DNA from: Flavobacterium sp. HJJ
Lineage (GTDB): Bacteria; Bacteroidota; Bacteroidia; Flavobacteriales; Flavobacteriaceae
DNA length: 64,000 nucleotides
Direction: 5' to 3'
NCBI RefSeq assembly: GCF_015351475.1
Contig: NZ_JADKPR010000023.1
Span: 17,939 to 81,938 of the forward strand
Shown here: piece after piece, positions 1 to 9,192 of the stretch
Position numbering within the stretch: the first letter of the stretch is position 1
Layout: each line of letters starts with the position of its first letter
Program-made: the position numbers and the translations under genes
The notes under the pieces: model-generated
Database searches by the model: none
What the model was told of the DNA's origin: nothing
The model's input: only the letters and a program-made list of their open reading frames with translations

Positions 1-25
1 AAATAAATAATACAATATAAACTCG

Positions 26-58
26 CTCCCCCTCACCAAAGGAGAGGGGCTGGGGGTG
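26..58. repeat. GC-rich inverted element upstream of galK
   Basis: A short GC-rich patch in otherwise A+T-rich DNA. CCCCTC (29-34) can pair with GAGGGG (44-49). It resembles dispersed C/G-rich intergenic repeats seen in many genomes and may also end transcription of a gene left of the window. No galK promoter could be assigned in the 96 bases available. Confidence 0.4.
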
Positions 59-96
59 AAGATAATTAATTTCAAAACAATAGTAATTTAAAGAAA

Positions 97-1269
97 ATGA
101 ACGATTTATTAATTAAAAAAACGACTGATTTTTTTCAAGAGACATTTGGTGATGCTCCAGAAAAAATAGTACTTTCTCCAGGGAGAATTAACATTATTGG
201 TGAACACATCGATTATAATGACGGCTATGTTTTGCCAGCAGCCATCGACAAGATTATTTGTTTCGCTTTTGCAAAAAGCAATTCGAAGCAGTCTAAAATT
301 GTTGCTATCGATTTAAATGAAGAATTTGAAGTTGATTTGACACAAGAGATTGTATTGAGCGAAGTGGTTTGGACCAATTATATTTTGGGAGTTATTAAGC
401 AATTACAGGATAAAGGATTTTCTTTTGAAGGTTTTAATTGTGTATTTAGCAGTAATATTCCTGTTGGATCAGGATTATCTTCTTCGGCAGCTTTGGAGTG
501 CGGGACGATTTTTGGAATCAAAGAGCTTTTTGGTTTACAGATTCCTAAAGTTGATATTGCATTAACGGGACAAAAAGCGGAGCACTGGGTTGGAATCAAC
601 TGCGGAATTATGGATCAGTTTTCGAGTGTAATGGGCTTGGAAAATAAAGTAATCAAAATTGACTGCAAGACATTAGAATACGAATACCACAATGCCAATT
701 TTAATGATTATTCATTGATTTTGTTTGATTCGAATGTTAAGCACTCGCTGATGACATCGGCTTACAATGAAAGAAGACAGCAATGTGAAGAAGGAATTGC
801 AATTGTAAAATCTAATTTCCCAGAGATAAAAAGCTTTAGAGACTGTACAGAGCAGACGATCATTGATTTAAAAGATAAAATGAGTCACGACGTTTTCAGA
901 CGTTCTCTTTTTGTGGTAAAAGAAATCAACCGCGTTATTCAGGCGTGTGAAGCATTAGACAATGGAAACATTGAATTATTAGGACAGCTTATGTTTGCAA
1001 CTCACGAAGGTTTGTCCAAAGATTACGAAGTAAGCTGTGAAGAGCTGGATTTATTAGTTGATTTGGCTAAAGCTGAAACTGCAGTTATTGGTTCAAGACT
1101 GATGGGAGGCGGTTTTGGAGGCTGTACTATTAATTTAGTTAAAAAAGGACAAGAGCAGCAGATAAAAGATAAGTTCTCAAAATTATACAAAGAAGCTTTT
1201 GATATAGAACTGAAAATTTATGATGTAAAAATCGGAAACGGTACATCATTGTACGAAGGAGCACTTTAG
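97..1269 (+). CDS. galK: Galactokinase
   Basis: Cytoplasmic GHMP-family kinase that phosphorylates alpha-D-galactose to galactose-1-phosphate, the first Leloir step. Visible motifs are the galactokinase signature GRINIIGEHIDYNDGY near residues 29-44, the ATP-binding loop PVGSGLSSSAALE near 122-134, and the C-terminal GHMP motif MGGGFGG near 338-344. At 390 aa it has the usual length. It is followed by galT and galE on the same strand, a typical Bacteroidetes gal cluster. The 135-bp gap to galT holds an inverted repeat but no clear promoter, so co-transcription is likely. It can process galactose released by the GH2 enzyme of the locus downstream. Confidence 0.97.
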   Translation: MNDLLIKKTTDFFQETFGDAPEKIVLSPGRINIIGEHIDYNDGYVLPAAIDKIICFAFAKSNSKQSKIVAIDLNEEFEVDLTQEIVLSEVVWTNYILGVIKQLQDKGFSFEGFNCVFSSNIPVGSGLSSSAALECGTIFGIKELFGLQIPKVDIALTGQKAEHWVGINCGIMDQFSSVMGLENKVIKIDCKTLEYEYHNANFNDYSLILFDSNVKHSLMTSAYNERRQQCEEGIAIVKSNFPEIKSFRDCTEQTIIDLKDKMSHDVFRRSLFVVKEINRVIQACEALDNGNIELLGQLMFATHEGLSKDYEVSCEELDLLVDLAKAETAVIGSRLMGGGFGGCTINLVKKGQEQQIKDKFSKLYKEAFDIELKIYDVKIGNGTSLYEGAL

Positions 1270-1297
1270 AATACTAGAATTTGAAAAAATAACACTG

Positions 1298-1364
1298 CAA
1301 ATTGTATAAATTGGACAAATTTTTTAAAGGGCAAAAATTAATTTGCGTTAATTTGTACAATTTG
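1298..1364. repeat. Inverted repeat between galK and galT
   Basis: Arms 1298-1312 (CAAATTGTATAAATT) and 1350-1364 (AATTTGTACAATTTG) are complementary apart from one wobble, so transcripts can fold a 15-bp stem with a 37-nt loop. This type of intergenic hairpin is common in flavobacterial genomes. It lacks a T-tract and is unlikely to be a strong terminator. Confidence 0.5.
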
Positions 1365-1405
1365 TGGCGAAAAAATTCCCACTTAGCCCGTGGTAAAACC
1401 ATAAA

Positions 1406-2464
1406 ATGAATAAAATGAAAAATTTTGATATAAACGAAGATCCGCACAGACGTTTCAATCCGTTAATTAACGAATGGGTATTGGTGTCGCCGCACAGAGC
1501 AACAAGACCCTGGCAGGGACAGAACGAAAAAATCCACACAGATGTACTTCCAGAGTATGATCCTGCTTGTTATTTATGCGCAGGGAATGTTCGTGCCAAT
1601 GGAGAAGTGAACCCTAATTATGAATCGAGTTTTGTCTTCGAAAATGATTTTGCTGCCGTAAAGCAGGAACCTATTTTGTTTGAAGAAGATTTAAAACCTA
1701 CTTTCTTTAAAGCACAGCCGGAACGCGGTATTGCAAGAGTTGTCTGTTTTTCGCCAAGACACGATCTGACGCTGCCTGAAATGGAGCTGGAGGGAATTGA
1801 GAATATTGTTAAAACCTGGCAGAAAGAATACACCGATTTAGGAAATGTTGATTACATTAATCACGTTCAGATTTTCGAAAATAAAGGGAGTGTTATGGGA
1901 TGCAGCAACCCGCACCCGCACGGACAGATTTGGGCGCAGTCCTCTCTGCCTACTCAAGTAGAAAAAACTCAAAATAGTTTAAAAGCATATTTTAAAAAAA
2001 ATAACAGCAACCTTCTGCTGGATTATCTGCAGGAGGAATTAAAAGTGAAAGATCGTATCGTTATTGAGAATGATCACTTCGTGGCTTTGGTTCCTTTTTG
2101 GGCAATCTGGCCGTTTGAAACAATGATTATCAGCAAAAGGCATATTACCAAAATTACCGAGTTTACTTCTGTGGAAGTTTCGGCTTATGCTTCAATTTTA
2201 AAGGCATTAACGATAAAATACGATAATCTTTTTGAGACCTCTTTTCCGTATTCTTCAGGTATTCATCAAGCACCTACAGATGGTGAAGAGCATCCGGAAT
2301 GGCAGTTTCATATGCATTTTTATCCGCCGTTATTGCGTTCCGCTTCTGTAAAGAAATTTATGGTTGGGTATGAAATGATGGGTGAAGCACAAAGAGATAT
2401 TACACCAGAGAAAAGTGCAGCAGTATTAAAAGCACTTTCAGATATACATTATAAAAACAAATAA
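1406..2464 (+). CDS. galT: UDP-glucose--hexose-1-phosphate uridylyltransferase
   Basis: HIT-superfamily enzyme that transfers UMP from UDP-glucose to galactose-1-phosphate. The active-site histidine motif NPHPHGQIWAQ lies near residues 168-178; a zinc-type CYLCAGN motif lies near 53-59, and a second His cluster (QFHMHFYPP) near 297-305. At 352 aa it has normal family length. A second in-frame ATG at 1415 (MKNFDINEDPHRRFNP) is an equally plausible start. The stop is followed after one base by the galE start, indicating translational coupling. Confidence 0.96.
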   Translation: MNKMKNFDINEDPHRRFNPLINEWVLVSPHRATRPWQGQNEKIHTDVLPEYDPACYLCAGNVRANGEVNPNYESSFVFENDFAAVKQEPILFEEDLKPTFFKAQPERGIARVVCFSPRHDLTLPEMELEGIENIVKTWQKEYTDLGNVDYINHVQIFENKGSVMGCSNPHPHGQIWAQSSLPTQVEKTQNSLKAYFKKNNSNLLLDYLQEELKVKDRIVIENDHFVALVPFWAIWPFETMIISKRHITKITEFTSVEVSAYASILKALTIKYDNLFETSFPYSSGIHQAPTDGEEHPEWQFHMHFYPPLLRSASVKKFMVGYEMMGEAQRDITPEKSAAVLKALSDIHYKNK

Positions 2465-2465
2465 A

Positions 2466-3500
2466 ATGAGTAAGATAGTCGTTACAGGCGGTTTGGGATT
2501 TATAGGATCTCATACCGTTGTCGAATTACAGAATCAAGGTTTTGATGTGGTAGTTATCGATAATCTTTCCAATTCTTCTATCGAAGTTTTGGATGGTATC
2601 GAACGAATTACAGGTAAAAAACCGATTTTTTCTGGAATTGATTTAAGAGAAAAAAAGGATGTACAGCGCTTTTTTGCAGAGCATGATGATGTTGCGGGAG
2701 TAATTCATTTTGCGGCTTCCAAAGCTGTTGGCGAAAGCGTAAAAAATCCTTTGCTTTATTATGAAAATAATTTAGGCGCATTGGTTTACATATTACAGGA
2801 ATTAGAGAAAAAGAAAGAAGCACATTTTATCTTTAGCTCCTCTTGTACAGTTTACGGTCAGGCCGAAGTAATGCCTATTGCGGAGAATACTTCTATTCAG
2901 CCTGCATTATCACCTTACGGAAATACTAAACAGATAGGGGAAGAGATTATTGAAGATGTGGTGAAAGTTAGTAACATCAATGCTATTCTTCTTCGTTATT
3001 TCAATCCTATCGGGGCACATCCTTCTGCTGAAATTGGTGAACTGCCAATTGGAGTTCCGCAAAATTTAGTTCCTTTTATTACTCAGGCAGGAATGGGACT
3101 GCGTGCCGAATTATCTGTTTATGGCAACGATTACCCAACCGTTGACGGAACCTGTGTACGCGATTATATTCATGTAGTCGATCTGGCTAAAGCACACGTA
3201 ATTGCATTGCAGCGTTTATTAAACAAGAAAAATGCAGAACCATTAGAAATTTTCAACCTTGGAACAGGAACGGGAAGCTCAGTTCTGGAAGTAATCAGCG
3301 CTTTTGAAAAAGTGAGCGGTCAGAAACTGCCGTACAAAATTGTTGAAAGAAGAGAAGGGGATGTTACAGAGGCTTATGCCAACACGGATAAAGCCAATAA
3401 TGTTTTGGGCTGGAAAACTGTTTCATCATTGGAAGAAGCGATGGCAAGTGCATGGAAATGGGAGCAGAAAATCAGAAAAAGTCCTAAATTTAAATCTTAA
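2466..3500 (+). CDS. galE: UDP-glucose 4-epimerase
   Basis: NAD-dependent extended short-chain dehydrogenase interconverting UDP-galactose and UDP-glucose, which closes the Leloir cycle. The Rossmann motif GGLGFIGSH (residues 8-16), the catalytic region SSSCTVYG and the YGNTK (YxxxK) motif near residue 150 are visible, as is the RYFNPIGAHPS segment typical of GalE. At 344 aa it is of normal length. It starts directly behind galT and ends the gal gene group; a promoter for the next gene follows. Confidence 0.96.
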   Translation: MSKIVVTGGLGFIGSHTVVELQNQGFDVVVIDNLSNSSIEVLDGIERITGKKPIFSGIDLREKKDVQRFFAEHDDVAGVIHFAASKAVGESVKNPLLYYENNLGALVYILQELEKKKEAHFIFSSSCTVYGQAEVMPIAENTSIQPALSPYGNTKQIGEEIIEDVVKVSNINAILLRYFNPIGAHPSAEIGELPIGVPQNLVPFITQAGMGLRAELSVYGNDYPTVDGTCVRDYIHVVDLAKAHVIALQRLLNKKNAEPLEIFNLGTGTGSSVLEVISAFEKVSGQKLPYKIVERREGDVTEAYANTDKANNVLGWKTVSSLEEAMASAWKWEQKIRKSPKFKS

Positions 3501-3579
3501 AATGTTTAGTTAAAAGACTAATCATACGGAGTTTACTATTGGGAAAACAAAATAAATGTAAAAAACACATTTATAAGCA

Positions 3580-3609
3580 TTGCTAATAAATTTTTTTATT
3601 TTACATTTG
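3580..3609 (+). promoter_or_regulatory. Bacteroidetes promoter of the sugar symporter gene
   Basis: TTG (3580-3582), 19-nt spacer, then TACATTTG (3602-3609), a perfect match to the Bacteroidetes -7 consensus TAnnTTTG. Transcription from here gives a leader of about 185 nt before the symporter gene, so it can be expressed independently of galKTE. The rest of the 299-bp gap is A+T-rich; apart from a 15-codon leader frame at 3763-3807 nothing was recognised in it. Confidence 0.6.
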
Positions 3610-3799
3610 ACATTCAATAATTCATAATAAAACAATATTATTAAAACATATTTTTTATTTTATGTTTAATTTGAGTGAGAAATTACTCTTTTTTATTTGA
3701 AAGATGTGTTATATTGGCACTCCCAAATTATTTCAGATATTAACTATTAAAAAGAAAAACAAATGACCTTTATATTAACTTTTAAAAAATTATTTACTC

Positions 3800-5503
3800 A
3801 TGAGTAATAACTTGGCTTTTGCAGATTATGCAGTATTTATTATTTATTTTATAGTGGTGTCCGTTTACGGGTACATTATTTATCGCAAGCGTGAAAGAAA
3901 CGAGCACGATGCCAAAGCATATTTCCTTGCAGAAGGAACTTTAACATGGTGGGCAATTGGAGCATCATTAATCGCTTCAAACATTTCAGCAGAACAATTT
4001 ATCGGAATGAGCGGGGAAGGATTCTTTTTAGGAATCGCTGTTGCTGCTTATGAGTGGCTTGCTGCTATTGCCTTGATTATTGTGGCTGTTTGGTTTATTC
4101 CTGTTTATTTAAAAAACAAGATTTACACCATGCCTCAATTTTTGAAACAAAGATATAACGAATCAACAGCTTTGATTATGGCTGTTTTTTGGCTGTTTTT
4201 ATATGTTTTTGTAAACTTAACTTCTATTTTATATTTAGGAGCTGTTGCTATTAATGGATTGACAGGAGGTGACTACTTGCATGCTATTATGATTGGCTTA
4301 GCAGTTTTTGCTTTAATCATCTCTTTAGGAGGTATGAAAGTTGTAGCTTATACAGATGTTATTCAGGTAGCTGTTTTGATTATTGGTGGTTTAGTTACGT
4401 CTTACATTGCATTAACTACAGTTGCAGAGTATTTACCAGCTTCTGGTCAAGGTGCTATTGCTGGTTTCAAAGAATTGATGCGTCAAGCACCAGAGCATTT
4501 CAAAATGATTATTCCTGAACCTACTCAACGCGTTTCAGCTGCATTTGATCAAAATGCTATCGATAAATACCTTACTTTTCCTGGTTTAATGTCGTATGCT
4601 GCTGGTATCTGGATTATTAATCTGAACTACTGGGGCTGTAACCAGTATATCACTCAAAGAGCTTTGGGAGCTGATCTGCAGACTGCACGTACAGGTATTT
4701 TATTTGCTGGTTTTTTGAAATTATTAATGCCTCTTATCGTAATGCTTCCTGGTATTGCTGCTTATGTTTTATACCAAAATGGACATTTACCTCAATTGGC
4801 TGGAGGGCACAAAGACGGAGCATATTCTGCAATGTTAACTTTCCTTCCTACAGGAATTAAAGGATTATCAGTAGCGGCTTTGACTGCAGCAATTGTTGCT
4901 TCTTTGGCTGGAAAAGTAAACAGTATCTCTACTATCTATACTTTAGATGTTCACAAAAAATACATCCAAAGAAATGCTTCAGATAATGCACAGGTAAATA
5001 TCGGAAGATATACAGTTTTCATAGCAATGCTTTTAGCTGTATTGTTTACTTGGGATGACTTGTTAGGAATTGGAGGAGTAGGCGGTTTTACTTATATCCA
5101 AAAATATACAGGTTTTATTAGCCCTGGTGTATTTGCTATGTTCTTTCTTGGTATGTTCTGGAAAAGAACAACTGGTACAGCTGCTATTGTTGGTGTAATT
5201 TCAGGTTTCTTACTATCTGTTTTATTCAACGAATTTGCACCTGCATTATTTGGAAACGAGACAATCTTATACACTGCGTACCAGACTGCAAAAGGAACTT
5301 ACGAAATTCCTTTCCACATTTGTATGGGATTATCATTCTTATTCACAATGCTTTTAATGATTGGTATCAGTATGGCTGGACCAAAAGTGAATCCAAAAGC
5401 ATTCGAATTGGATACAGAAATGTTCAAATTGAAACCACAAACTACCGTTATGGTGATAATCACTTTGCTGGTTATTGCTGCATTATACGTTAAGTTCTGG
5501 TAA
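3800..5503 (+). CDS. Sodium/solute symporter, SGLT-type (probable galactose/glucose uptake)
   Basis: Inner-membrane transporter of the SSS family (LeuT fold), 567 aa with about 14 hydrophobic segments. The N-terminal helix begins near residue 8, followed by the family-typical WWAIGASLIASNISAEQFIG segment near residues 51-70, where the Na+ and sugar sites lie in SGLT relatives. Its position directly after galKTE suggests a sodium-driven galactose importer like Vibrio SglT; the exact sugar is inferred from context. It has its own promoter and a strong terminator. The start ATG overlaps the end of a 15-codon upstream frame (3763-3807) that may act as a leader peptide. Confidence 0.9.
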   Translation: MSNNLAFADYAVFIIYFIVVSVYGYIIYRKRERNEHDAKAYFLAEGTLTWWAIGASLIASNISAEQFIGMSGEGFFLGIAVAAYEWLAAIALIIVAVWFIPVYLKNKIYTMPQFLKQRYNESTALIMAVFWLFLYVFVNLTSILYLGAVAINGLTGGDYLHAIMIGLAVFALIISLGGMKVVAYTDVIQVAVLIIGGLVTSYIALTTVAEYLPASGQGAIAGFKELMRQAPEHFKMIIPEPTQRVSAAFDQNAIDKYLTFPGLMSYAAGIWIINLNYWGCNQYITQRALGADLQTARTGILFAGFLKLLMPLIVMLPGIAAYVLYQNGHLPQLAGGHKDGAYSAMLTFLPTGIKGLSVAALTAAIVASLAGKVNSISTIYTLDVHKKYIQRNASDNAQVNIGRYTVFIAMLLAVLFTWDDLLGIGGVGGFTYIQKYTGFISPGVFAMFFLGMFWKRTTGTAAIVGVISGFLLSVLFNEFAPALFGNETILYTAYQTAKGTYEIPFHICMGLSFLFTMLLMIGISMAGPKVNPKAFELDTEMFKLKPQTTVMVIITLLVIAALYVKFW

Positions 5504-5520
5504 AAAATAAGTTAGTTATA

Positions 5521-5563
5521 AAAAGGGTGAAGCTAAATTCGTTTAGTTTCACCCTTTTTTTTT
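5521..5563 (+). terminator. Rho-independent terminator of the symporter gene
   Basis: A 17-bp stem (5521-5537 with 5542-5558, one G-U wobble) closed by a TTCG tetraloop and followed by a T-tract to about 5563. It lies 17 bp after the symporter stop codon. Confidence 0.92.
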
Positions 5564-5695
5564 GAAGCAAAATGGTTTTGTGGGTATTGTAAGATTACTG
5601 CTTTCGAATGTTTTTGGATGTATCTTTCAAATACAAAACTAAGTTTTCATTAAATAATTGCTCAAATACGTTATCGTAGTTGTTATTTGAGTTTT

Positions 5696-6043
5696 CTATT
5701 TGTCATTTCTATTGACATATATGCTGGGATTCAAAATTTTTTCTAAGTCGCCAATTTTGAGCAAATCTCTAATGGACTGTTCAATACATTCTCTTGTTAA
5801 TTCCCGTACAAGCAAGTCAGGAGGTATTTGATATAATCCATTTAGATTTTCTCCTGTTTTTTTGTCTTCGTTAATTGCAGTCTCTAAATATTTGTATGTC
5901 CATACATTTAATCCGTAATGGCGTCCATCTTCTAAATTAACCTGAATATTGCAAAACTCGTTTTCAATGTCCCAGTCATTTGGGCTAACTGCTTCAAATT
6001 CTAACCAAAGAGTAAAATTACAGTTAGTCAATTGTTTATTCAT
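5696..6043 (-). CDS. Hypothetical protein, 115 aa
   Basis: Not recognised. A soluble acidic protein without signal peptide or membrane segment; the N-terminal half looks beta-rich (CNFTLWLEFEAVSPNDWDIE) and the C-terminal part helical (LLVRELTRECIEQSIRDLLK). Size, composition and location next to another orphan small gene resemble stand-alone immunity-type proteins of Bacteroidetes, but no toxin gene is adjacent, so this is only a hint. It starts with ATG at 6043 and is separated from the next minus-strand gene by about 75 bp. Confidence 0.6.
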   Translation of the reverse strand: MNKQLTNCNFTLWLEFEAVSPNDWDIENEFCNIQVNLEDGRHYGLNVWTYKYLETAINEDKKTGENLNGLYQIPPDLLVRELTRECIEQSIRDLLKIGDLEKILNPSIYVNRNDK

Positions 6044-6118
6044 TTGATTTGTATTTTGATAATTAATGAAGATATTACAATGGGTTTGGGATTAAATTAA
6101 TTTGGTTTATGTTTCGAT

Positions 6119-6388
6119 TCAATTTGGATTATTTTTTTTTGCTATTTCACGTGCTTTATTCCAATTTTCATCAAAACGGATTTCATCTGTTTTATATTTA
6201 GTATCTATTAGTTCTCTAATTAGTTCCCTTAATTCTAAGCTGTTTTTTTCAACACTTTTGGGGATAATATTGTTTTCGCTTAAGCGGTTAACCGTAAAAT
6301 GATGTAAAAAAGTGTGAGCATCTGCATCAAGCTCTTCCAATATTATTGTTTTAAGATCTTCATCAGAACTTGAAAGATGTTTTTTCAT
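6119..6388 (-). pseudogene. Small hypothetical gene, probably frameshifted near its start
   Basis: The 89-codon frame starting at 6388 (MKKHLSSSDEDLKTIILEEL) is unrecognised, highly charged and predicted helical. A second frame starts upstream at 6449 (MEEITLEKSLDFYLETLRHL) and runs into a stop at 6363, overlapping it. Removing one A from the A6 run where they overlap would join them into one protein of about 109 aa reading ...RHLDEKHLSSSDEDLK.... The original gene may therefore be 6119..6449 with a one-base insertion or assembly error. The 6119..6388 frame could still be translated alone. Function unknown. Confidence 0.5.
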
Positions 6389-6499
6389 CTAAATGTCTTA
6401 AAGTTTCTAGATAGAAATCAAGAGATTTTTCTAAAGTTATTTCTTCCATAGCTTCCTGTTTTTTAAACTTAAATGTTGTGAAATATTCCAGTCTGCTAA

Positions 6500-7300
6500 C
6501 TAATTAGCCTGCTGTTTCTGAATATATTTACCCAAATCCACCATAGTTGTAACCCAAATATCCTTTTCTCTTTTTTTAAGATAAAGAAGCAGTTTTTGAT
6601 GTTCTTCCAAGTTTATATTTAGTGCATGTTCACCGCCGACACCATGAAATAAGAAAACAATAAAGGATCCTGCCTTTTCGGCTTCTTCAATCTGTGTGAT
6701 CATCTGTGCTGCGGTAGTTCCGTTTTCTACAAATGAATTCACATTGGACAAATCAACAGTTTTGGCAGGAAGATATCCCTGCTGTACACCCCTTGCGGCT
6801 GTAAAATCAGTTTTCAGATAATCATAATAAAGTGTGTCATTAATTTTTAAATCACCGCACGGATAGGCAAAAGTGCGTTCCGATCTGCCGTCAATAGCTT
6901 TCAGAAATTGGTTTGCCGTTTTTATTTCTTTTACAGCTCTGGCAACTGTATAGCGGGAAAGATCATTGTCTTTGGTAACAAAGTCACGTCCGAGTAAACT
7001 GCCGTCGCAGGGATGGTATAAGGTGTGATTCCCCAATTCATGTCCTTTTTTGGAAGCAGTCCGCCATTCCTCCATTCTGCCGGTCACGACAGGGGACGAA
7101 GCGATAAGATAGAAAGTGCCTTTGAAACTAAATGAATTAAGCGCCGGAATTACCTTGTCGAGATGAATATTCAGGGCATCGTCATAAGTAAGCACGACGG
7201 CACATTTTTTACCGTTCCAGTCTGCGGTTTCTTTTTGAGCAAATGATAAATTATTGACCAGCAGTAATAAGGGAAGAATAAGGAGGTTTTTAAATTTCAT
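6500..7300 (-). CDS. Secreted polysaccharide deacetylase family protein
   Basis: NodB-fold carbohydrate esterase (CE4-like) expected to remove acetyl groups from a glycan outside the cytoplasm. The start at 7300 is chosen because it opens a clean signal peptide (MKFKNLLILPLLLLVNNLSF, cleaved about residue 22); an upstream in-frame ATG at 7360 would precede it with a polar stretch. Metal-site motifs are present: TYDDA, the HTLYHPC pair of histidines, and FAYPCGD; a late histidine occurs in FLFHGVGG. The mature protein is about 245 aa, typical of single-domain members. The substrate cannot be told from the sequence. It appears to be transcribed alone. Confidence 0.88.
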   Translation of the reverse strand: MKFKNLLILPLLLLVNNLSFAQKETADWNGKKCAVVLTYDDALNIHLDKVIPALNSFSFKGTFYLIASSPVVTGRMEEWRTASKKGHELGNHTLYHPCDGSLLGRDFVTKDNDLSRYTVARAVKEIKTANQFLKAIDGRSERTFAYPCGDLKINDTLYYDYLKTDFTAARGVQQGYLPAKTVDLSNVNSFVENGTTAAQMITQIEEAEKAGSFIVFLFHGVGGEHALNINLEEHQKLLLYLKKREKDIWVTTMVDLGKYIQKQQAN

Positions 7301-7347
7301 GAGTAAGTAAATTGTGGTTGGTTTAAAGTTAATAGTGTATTGCTCTG

Positions 7348-7378
7348 TAAACTTACCCACAATTTTTTATAAAACAAA
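7348..7378 (-). promoter_or_regulatory. Candidate promoter of the deacetylase gene
   Basis: Read on the minus strand: TTTG (7378-7375), 19-nt spacer, TAAGTTTA (7355-7348), seven of eight bases matching TAnnTTTG in position. It is about 48 bp upstream of the chosen start and supports the 7300 start over 7360, which would lie upstream of the promoter. Confidence 0.45.
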
Positions 7379-7482
7379 AAGAAGATTTTCCTTTTGTGCT
7401 GACAGTAAGTTTGTTGAACTGAAAAGAACGCAAAGAATTACGCTGAGTTCGGAAAGCTTTGCGAATCCTGCAGTTAAATTAT

Positions 7483-7923
7483 TTACACTTTCTTTATTAC
7501 ATAAGTCACCATTCCCCAAATGATAAGCTGGTTTTCTTCGGTTACTTTTATGGGTTCGTAACTGGAATTTTCAGGCATGAGGTACAAACAGTCCTTTTCG
7601 GTCTTAATGCGTTTTACTGTAAATTCACCATCGATGCAGCAAATCGCTATTTTATTGTTTTGAGGTTCCAGACTTCGATCGACAACCAAGACATCTTTGT
7701 CATCTATTCCCGCATCAATCATTGAATTACCGCTGACTTTGATGTAAAACGTTGCCAATGGATTTTCGCTCAACTCTTTATTTAGATCGATACTGGTTTC
7801 CATAAAATCGGCGGCAGGTGACGGGAAACCTGCAGAAACCCCTTCGCTGACATACGGGATTTGGATTTTGCTTTCAAAATCTGGATGAAAGAAAGTCAGT
7901 TTTTGTGGTTTTTTTATAGACAT
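7483..7923 (-). CDS. umuD: UmuD-like autoproteolytic subunit of DNA polymerase V
   Basis: LexA/UmuD-family protein (peptidase S24) that after RecA-stimulated self-cleavage becomes the cofactor of the translesion polymerase. The cleavage site Ala31-Gly32 lies in SAGFPSPA; the catalytic dyad is Ser67 (GNSMID) and Lys104 (EFTVKRI). At 146 aa and without a helix-turn-helix it is UmuD-like, not a LexA repressor. Its start overlaps the end of umuC by 10 bp, so it is translationally coupled behind umuC, opposite to the umuD-umuC order of enterobacteria. Confidence 0.93.
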   Translation of the reverse strand: MSIKKPQKLTFFHPDFESKIQIPYVSEGVSAGFPSPAADFMETSIDLNKELSENPLATFYIKVSGNSMIDAGIDDKDVLVVDRSLEPQNNKIAICCIDGEFTVKRIKTEKDCLYLMPENSSYEPIKVTEENQLIIWGMVTYVIKKV

Positions 7924-9188
7924 TGTATCTCGAGTATATCTTTGAAACTTGTGGTGTATTTGGGTGAAAGATGATTCTGGTTCATATTCCAGGTTAGTCT
8001 TAGGTTTTGGGTGGCCAATTTTACTTTGGCTTCGCCAATTTTGTGGTTCAGCCGATCCATTACTTTCATCAAAGCCAAATGTTTTGGGTTTTCTTCTTCA
8101 AATAACTGATACTGCTTTTGATTCTCATCGATTAATTCTGTGAGGATAACTCCTGCTTTTTTAAATTTGATCCCTTCATTTCCCTTGTGCAGTTTTTTTA
8201 GCATATCTACGGCTGCATTGCAAATGGTTAAGGTTGAATTGGTCGCAAACGGCAATGTCACCGCCATATTAAAATAATACTTGGATGTTTTGACAGAGTG
8301 CTTGTCGACGACTAGCATCACGATGATAGTGTGACAGCAGGAATGCTGTCTGCGTAGTTTTTCGGCAGAGACGGCGACAAAAGTGGTCAGCCGCTCGCGG
8401 AGTAAATCAAAGTCGGCTATCTGTTTCGGGAAGCTTCGGGTTGTTGCGATACTCTTTTTTTGCTCTTTGAGTGGCTCTAAATCTAATACTGATTTTCCTT
8501 CCAGTTCATATTTTAGACGAAGACCTACAACACCCATTTCTTTCTTGATCCAGGCCTCGTGCTGTGGCTGGATAAAGTCGAGAGCAGTATTTATTTTACG
8601 GAGTTTGACTTTCTTGATGGTGCGGTAGCCAATGCCCCAGACATCTTCAATTTTGGTCCACTTCAAGGCTTTGATGCGTTTTTCTTCGCTGTCGATTACA
8701 TAAACGCCTTTGGTTCTGTCCTGAAATTTTTTGGCAATCTTATTGGCGATTTTAGATAAAGCTTTGGTTTCGGCAAAGCCAATACAGGTAGGAATTCCAA
8801 CCCATTTTTGAACACGGTTTCTCATTTGGAGACCATAATCGTGAAAGTCTGGAATATTTAAACCGTCAAAATTGAGGAAGGCTTCGTCTATGCTGTAGAT
8901 TTCTAAATTTGGAGTGAATTGTTCCAAAATTGCCATTACCCGATTGCTTAAATCACCATAAAGCGGATAATTGGATGAAAATAACTGAATATTTTTCTCT
9001 TTAACCAATTCTTTAATTTTAAATGCTGGTGCGCCCATTGGAATCCCGGCCTCTTTGGCTTCTTCGCTTCTGGAAATGACGCAGCCGTCATTGTTGGATA
9101 ATATCGCAACAGGTTTTCCGTTGAATTTCGGCTGAAAAACACGTTCGCAGGAAGCATAAAAATTATTGCAGTCGACTAAAGCATACAT
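7914..9188 (-). CDS. umuC: Y-family DNA polymerase V catalytic subunit
   Basis: Translesion DNA polymerase of the UmuC/DinB family, 424 aa. The catalytic carboxylates are in MYALVDCNNFYASCE (Asp6) and IYSIDEAF (Asp101-Glu102). The finger/thumb region with the helix-hairpin-helix (KIEDVWGIGYRTIKKV) follows, then the little-finger domain and a conserved UmuC C-terminal tail. It is the first gene of a two-gene operon with umuD. A consensus -7 box ends only about 5 bp before the ATG, so the message may be leaderless; no SOS box could be named with confidence. Confidence 0.95.
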   Translation of the reverse strand: MYALVDCNNFYASCERVFQPKFNGKPVAILSNNDGCVISRSEEAKEAGIPMGAPAFKIKELVKEKNIQLFSSNYPLYGDLSNRVMAILEQFTPNLEIYSIDEAFLNFDGLNIPDFHDYGLQMRNRVQKWVGIPTCIGFAETKALSKIANKIAKKFQDRTKGVYVIDSEEKRIKALKWTKIEDVWGIGYRTIKKVKLRKINTALDFIQPQHEAWIKKEMGVVGLRLKYELEGKSVLDLEPLKEQKKSIATTRSFPKQIADFDLLRERLTTFVAVSAEKLRRQHSCCHTIIVMLVVDKHSVKTSKYYFNMAVTLPFATNSTLTICNAAVDMLKKLHKGNEGIKFKKAGVILTELIDENQKQYQLFEEENPKHLALMKVMDRLNHKIGEAKVKLATQNLRLTWNMNQNHLSPKYTTSFKDILEIQCL

Positions 9189-9192
9189 ACCG

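Noticed and set aside
7483..7923. LexA repressor
   Set aside because: The protein is only 146 aa, has the cleavage site and Ser/Lys dyad but no helix-turn-helix, and is coupled to umuC.
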